Of a DNA stretch of 51,838 nt, positions 49,441 to 51,838 are shown piece after piece. The stretch is from Methylopumilus sp003533095. Its GTDB lineage: Bacteria; Pseudomonadota; Gammaproteobacteria; Burkholderiales; Methylophilaceae. The stretch is from positions 1 to 51,838 of the forward strand of contig CAXBPZ010000005.1 in NCBI GenBank assembly GCA_963977845.1. The letters run 5' to 3'. The stretch's first letter is position 1. Every line of letters begins with the position of its first letter. A program made the translations under genes and the position numbers. The notes beneath the pieces are model-generated. The model was not told where the DNA came from. It did no database searches and saw nothing but the letters and a program-made list of their open reading frames with translations.

Positions 49441-50855
49441 TAAAGAATTTTAGAAAACCGCTTGCGATTTTGATCCAGTTGTAAGTATCGATCAAAAATC
49501 ATAGCAATTGCACGTACAAAAAACCAGCCCGTATCTGTCACTTGAATGCCTGCATCATCGAATTCTACAAATTTTTTTTCTTCAAAATTTTTAAGTAAAT
49601 TAATTTCAGATGAGAAATATTCTTTAAAGTTAATTAAATATGCTAATTCAATGGATTCAAAATCTAATCTGCCCTGACACATGATTTCCATAATCACAGC
49701 CCGTCTCACAATATCATCTTTAGAAAGTACTAGACCCTTTACAATGGGAAAGCGTCCATGATTAAGATGATCATAATAATCTTCTAGCTCTTTTGAATTT
49801 TGATTGTAATTAGCGCCCACTCGTCCAATTGCTGAAACACCTAATGCGATGATGTCACAATCGGGTTGTGTACTATAACCTTGAAAATTACGATGCAACC
49901 TTCCTTGTCTTTTTGCAATAGCTAAACTATCGTTTGGTAAGGCAAAGTGATCCATACCCACATAGACATATCCCGCTTCAAGAAATTTTTCAATTGCAAG
50001 GGACAACATGGTAATTTTATTTTTTGCAGATGGGATATCGTTTTCATGAATGCGCCGTTGAGGCTTAAAACGCTCGGGTAAATGTGCATAAGCATATAAA
50101 GCGATGCGATGAGGCTTTAAACTAATCACTTGATCTAAAGTTTCATTAAATGTTTCAGGCGTTTGAAGAGGTAATCCGTAAATTAAATCCATGTTTACTG
50201 ATTCATAATCTTCTTCATGAGCATCACTCATAAGCGAGGCTACTTGATCAAATGGCTGTACACGATGCACGGCTTTTTGCACATCAGGATTAAAATCTTG
50301 CACGCCAAAACTTAAGCGATTAAAGCCTATCTTTCTTAATTTTTTTAACCGCTTTTGATCAACAGTTCTAGGGTCAACTTCGATCGAATACTCACCTTGT
50401 GGACTTAATACAAATACTTCTTTAAGTTTATTAAAAAGTTCCTGGATCTCGTCGTCTGAAAAAAAAGTTGGTGAACCACCGCCAAGATGAAGCTGACTTA
50501 CAACTTGTTTTTGACCTAAATAATCAAGATGTAAATTAATTTCCTTCTTTAAATAATCGAGATATTCTCGCGAACGTTCATGATGTTTAGTCACAATCTT
50601 ATTGCAAGCACAATAAAAACAGAGTGATTCACAAAAGGGGATATGAACATAAATTGATAAAGGCTGATTAAGGGAACGAAGGCGTCTTTGTTCTAGGGCC
50701 TCTTTATAATTACTTTCAGTGAAAGCTTCTACGAATCGATCTGCTGTCGGATAAGATGTATATCTTGGGCCACTGATATCAAATTTTTGCAAAAGTGAAA
50801 TCGCGACGGGTGTCATACCTAATTTTTTATCTCTATTTTTGACAGCAATATCCAT
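49440..50855 (-). CDS. hemN: Oxygen-independent coproporphyrinogen III dehydrogenase
   Basis: A 471-residue radical-SAM enzyme that makes protoporphyrinogen IX without oxygen. The motif CESLCFYCAC (C-x3-C-x2-C-x-C) in VHIPFCESLCFYCACNK (about residues 72-88) provides the cluster ligands and the extra cysteine. GGGSPTFFSD is at about 125-134, with RLSFGVQDFNPDVQ and NMDLIYGLPLQTPETF after it. The start region is GPRYTSYPTADRF. It is divergent from fnr, with an FNR-like site between them. The HemN-type fourth cysteine separates it from HemW at 46406. Confidence 0.97.
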   Translation of the reverse strand: MDIAVKNRDKKLGMTPVAISLLQKFDISGPRYTSYPTADRFVEAFTESNYKEALEQRRLRSLNQPLSIYVHIPFCESLCFYCACNKIVTKHHERSREYLDYLKKEINLHLDYLGQKQVVSQLHLGGGSPTFFSDDEIQELFNKLKEVFVLSPQGEYSIEVDPRTVDQKRLKKLRKIGFNRLSFGVQDFNPDVQKAVHRVQPFDQVASLMSDAHEEDYESVNMDLIYGLPLQTPETFNETLDQVISLKPHRIALYAYAHLPERFKPQRRIHENDIPSAKNKITMLSLAIEKFLEAGYVYVGMDHFALPNDSLAIAKRQGRLHRNFQGYSTQPDCDIIALGVSAIGRVGANYNQNSKELEDYYDHLNHGRFPIVKGLVLSKDDIVRRAVIMEIMCQGRLDFESIELAYLINFKEYFSSEINLLKNFEEKKFVEFDDAGIQVTDTGWFFVRAIAMIFDRYLQLDQNRKRFSKIL

Positions 50856-50891
50856 AAGGCATCAATGTGCCATAAGCTTAAGTTGTAATCT

Positions 50892-50905
50892 TTGACGTAT
50901 ATCAA
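50892..50905. promoter_or_regulatory. FNR-like box between hemN and fnr
   Basis: TTGACGTATATCAA matches TTGAT-N4-ATCAA in nine of ten half-site positions (C for T at one). It lies in the 118-bp divergent region, 37 bp from the hemN start codon. It could serve hemN activation, fnr autoregulation, or both; the promoter elements are not clear enough to decide. Confidence 0.65.
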
Positions 50906-50973
50906 AAAGACTTCATCTATTCATAGATGCATGAATACGCTAAACTACTCACTTTAGAAAATAAGTACTTCTC

Positions 50974-51693
50974 ATGAAAGCTGAAACATTCAAAGTTGCC
51001 TGTTCAAGCTGTAATCTTCGCGAACTCTGCATGCCTGTTGGTTTTGATCAAAAAGATATGGATAAACTTGATGAGGTGGTCACAACACGAAAAAAAATTA
51101 AGCAAGGTGACATGCTTTTTGAAAATGGAGAAACGTTCACTTCTCTCTATGCAATTCGAACAGGATTTTTTAAAACTTCTATAGCTTCAGAAGATGGTCG
51201 TGAGCAAGTCACAGGCTTTCAAATGGCCGGAGAAATTATTGGTCTTGATGGCATCGTGAATGATCATCACACATGCAATGCTGTTGCTCTAGAAGATGCA
51301 GAAGTCTGTGTAATGCCATTCGAACATATTGAAGATTTATCTCGAGAATTTCCAATACTTCAAAAACACGTACATAAAATTATGAGTCGCGAAATCGTTC
51401 GTGAAAATGGCATGATGATGCTTCTTGGAAATATGTCAGCTGAAGAGAGGCTCGCTAATTTTTTAGTAAATCTTATTCAAAGACTTTATGCAAGAGGTCA
51501 ATCACAATCTGAATTTATTTTACGCATGTCACGAGAGGAAATTGGAAGTTATCTTGGTCTCAAGCTTGAAACCGTGAGTCGCACTTTTTCAAAGTATAGC
51601 GAAGAAGGTATTATTGAAGTGAAACAACGTCATATTAAAATTTTAAAACCAGATGCTTTAAAGCAACTTGTTAAATCTCCTACCTGTAATTAA
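50974..51693 (+). CDS. fnr: Oxygen-sensing transcriptional regulator Fnr
   Basis: A 239-residue Crp/Fnr-family regulator. The [4Fe-4S] ligands are C10, C13, C19 (C-x2-C-x5-C) and C112 (in AEVCVMPFE, aligned with E. coli C122). A cyclic-nucleotide-binding-fold domain (about 35-150), a dimer helix and a C-terminal helix-turn-helix (about 188-215) with REEIGSYLGLKLETVSRTFS follow. The recognition helix has ETVSR, like FNR, so it should bind TTGAT-N4-ATCAA. E. coli Fnr has 250 residues; the difference is a shorter N-terminus. Confidence 0.97.
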   Translation: MKAETFKVACSSCNLRELCMPVGFDQKDMDKLDEVVTTRKKIKQGDMLFENGETFTSLYAIRTGFFKTSIASEDGREQVTGFQMAGEIIGLDGIVNDHHTCNAVALEDAEVCVMPFEHIEDLSREFPILQKHVHKIMSREIVRENGMMMLLGNMSAEERLANFLVNLIQRLYARGQSQSEFILRMSREEIGSYLGLKLETVSRTFSKYSEEGIIEVKQRHIKILKPDALKQLVKSPTCN

Positions 51694-51705
51694 AAAGCTC
51701 ACTCC

Positions 51706-51838
51706 ATGAGCGTTTCTAAACAATATCTCAGCATTCATGATCATAGCCGAGAGCTAAGCGGACTGAAATATATCTATTCAGTAATTTCAAGACGCGCGGG
51801 CGGCTTATCGGTGGGTATCAACTTAAATGTTAATAATG
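51706..51838 (+). CDS. N-terminal fragment of a radical-SAM-type protein (truncated by window end)
   Basis: A reading frame starts 12 bp after fnr and runs open to the last base: 44 codons beginning MSVSKQYLSIHDHSRELSGL. The segment VISRRAGGLSVGINLNVNN resembles the lead-in to the cluster motif (NLNPNxxCNFxCIYCQ) in a family of uncharacterised radical-SAM proteins found beside fnr and hemN. The cluster cysteines themselves would lie just past the end, so the call rests on the lead-in alone. The C-terminal part is missing because of the window boundary, not a mutation. Confidence 0.6.
   Translation, partial: MSVSKQYLSIHDHSRELSGLKYIYSVISRRAGGLSVGINLNVNN

Overview
The window reads as a compact, AT-rich chromosomal contig from a free-living Gram-negative proteobacterium. 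The most likely source is a betaproteobacterium, and a streamlined Methylophilaceae-like methylotroph fits best. The support is indirect: protein similarity as I recognise it, low GC, very short intergenic gaps, and gene orders such as rimP-nusA-infB-rbfA-truB-rpsO-pnp, argC-(coiled-coil protein)-bactofilin-erpA and safE-hemN-fnr. No methanol-oxidation gene lies in the window, so the family assignment is inference. I see no prophage, transposon, plasmid gene, CRISPR array or rRNA operon. No gene-free stretch exceeds 300 bases; the longest (3216-3411) holds the leader of tRNA-Phe.

Layout. 1-8.9 kb: a perfect 76-bp palindrome at the very edge, a MAPEG protein, glnE, tRNA-Phe, two small membrane proteins, selO, a cupin plus cysK, a beta-CASP ribonuclease and a small lipoprotein. 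9-14.4 kb: DedA and ROK kinase, a 57-residue zinc-finger-like gene, a secreted HNH protein, a FemAB-like acyltransferase, a DUF3147-type membrane protein, a PlsC-type acyltransferase, a second MAPEG protein and a rhodanese-TusA pair. 14.4-20.6 kb: valS, a MoeB/ThiF enzyme, a tRNA-Pro-Arg-His cluster with a textbook promoter, an EF-hand protein, folD, and a DksA carrying a histone-H1-like lysine-rich arm. 20.7-30.4 kb (minus strand): pnp, rpsO, truB, rbfA, infB, nusA, rimP, tyrS. 30.4-38.3 kb: anmK, gltA, erpA, bactofilin, coiled-coil membrane protein, argC, rpsI-rplM, ubiA, tonB-like, ubiC. 38.3-44.7 kb (minus): recG, ridA, spoT, rpoZ, gmk, yicC. 44.8-51.8 kb: rph, rdgB, a small protein, hemW, a TIGR01244-type phosphatase/sulfurtransferase, ompW, safE, hemN, fnr and the start of a radical-SAM gene cut by the window end.

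Themes. Translation and RNA metabolism dominate. A stringent-response set is present: SpoT, omega, DksA and a tRNA promoter with a GC-rich discriminator. An oxygen-response set lies at the right end: Fnr with all four cluster cysteines, a perfect FNR box placed exactly 41.5 bp from the predicted ompW start site, and an FNR-like site between hemN and fnr. The most unusual items are the H1-like DksA, the terminal palindrome, the missing conventional start codon of recG, and a 57-codon gene likely to be missed by length-limited gene callers.
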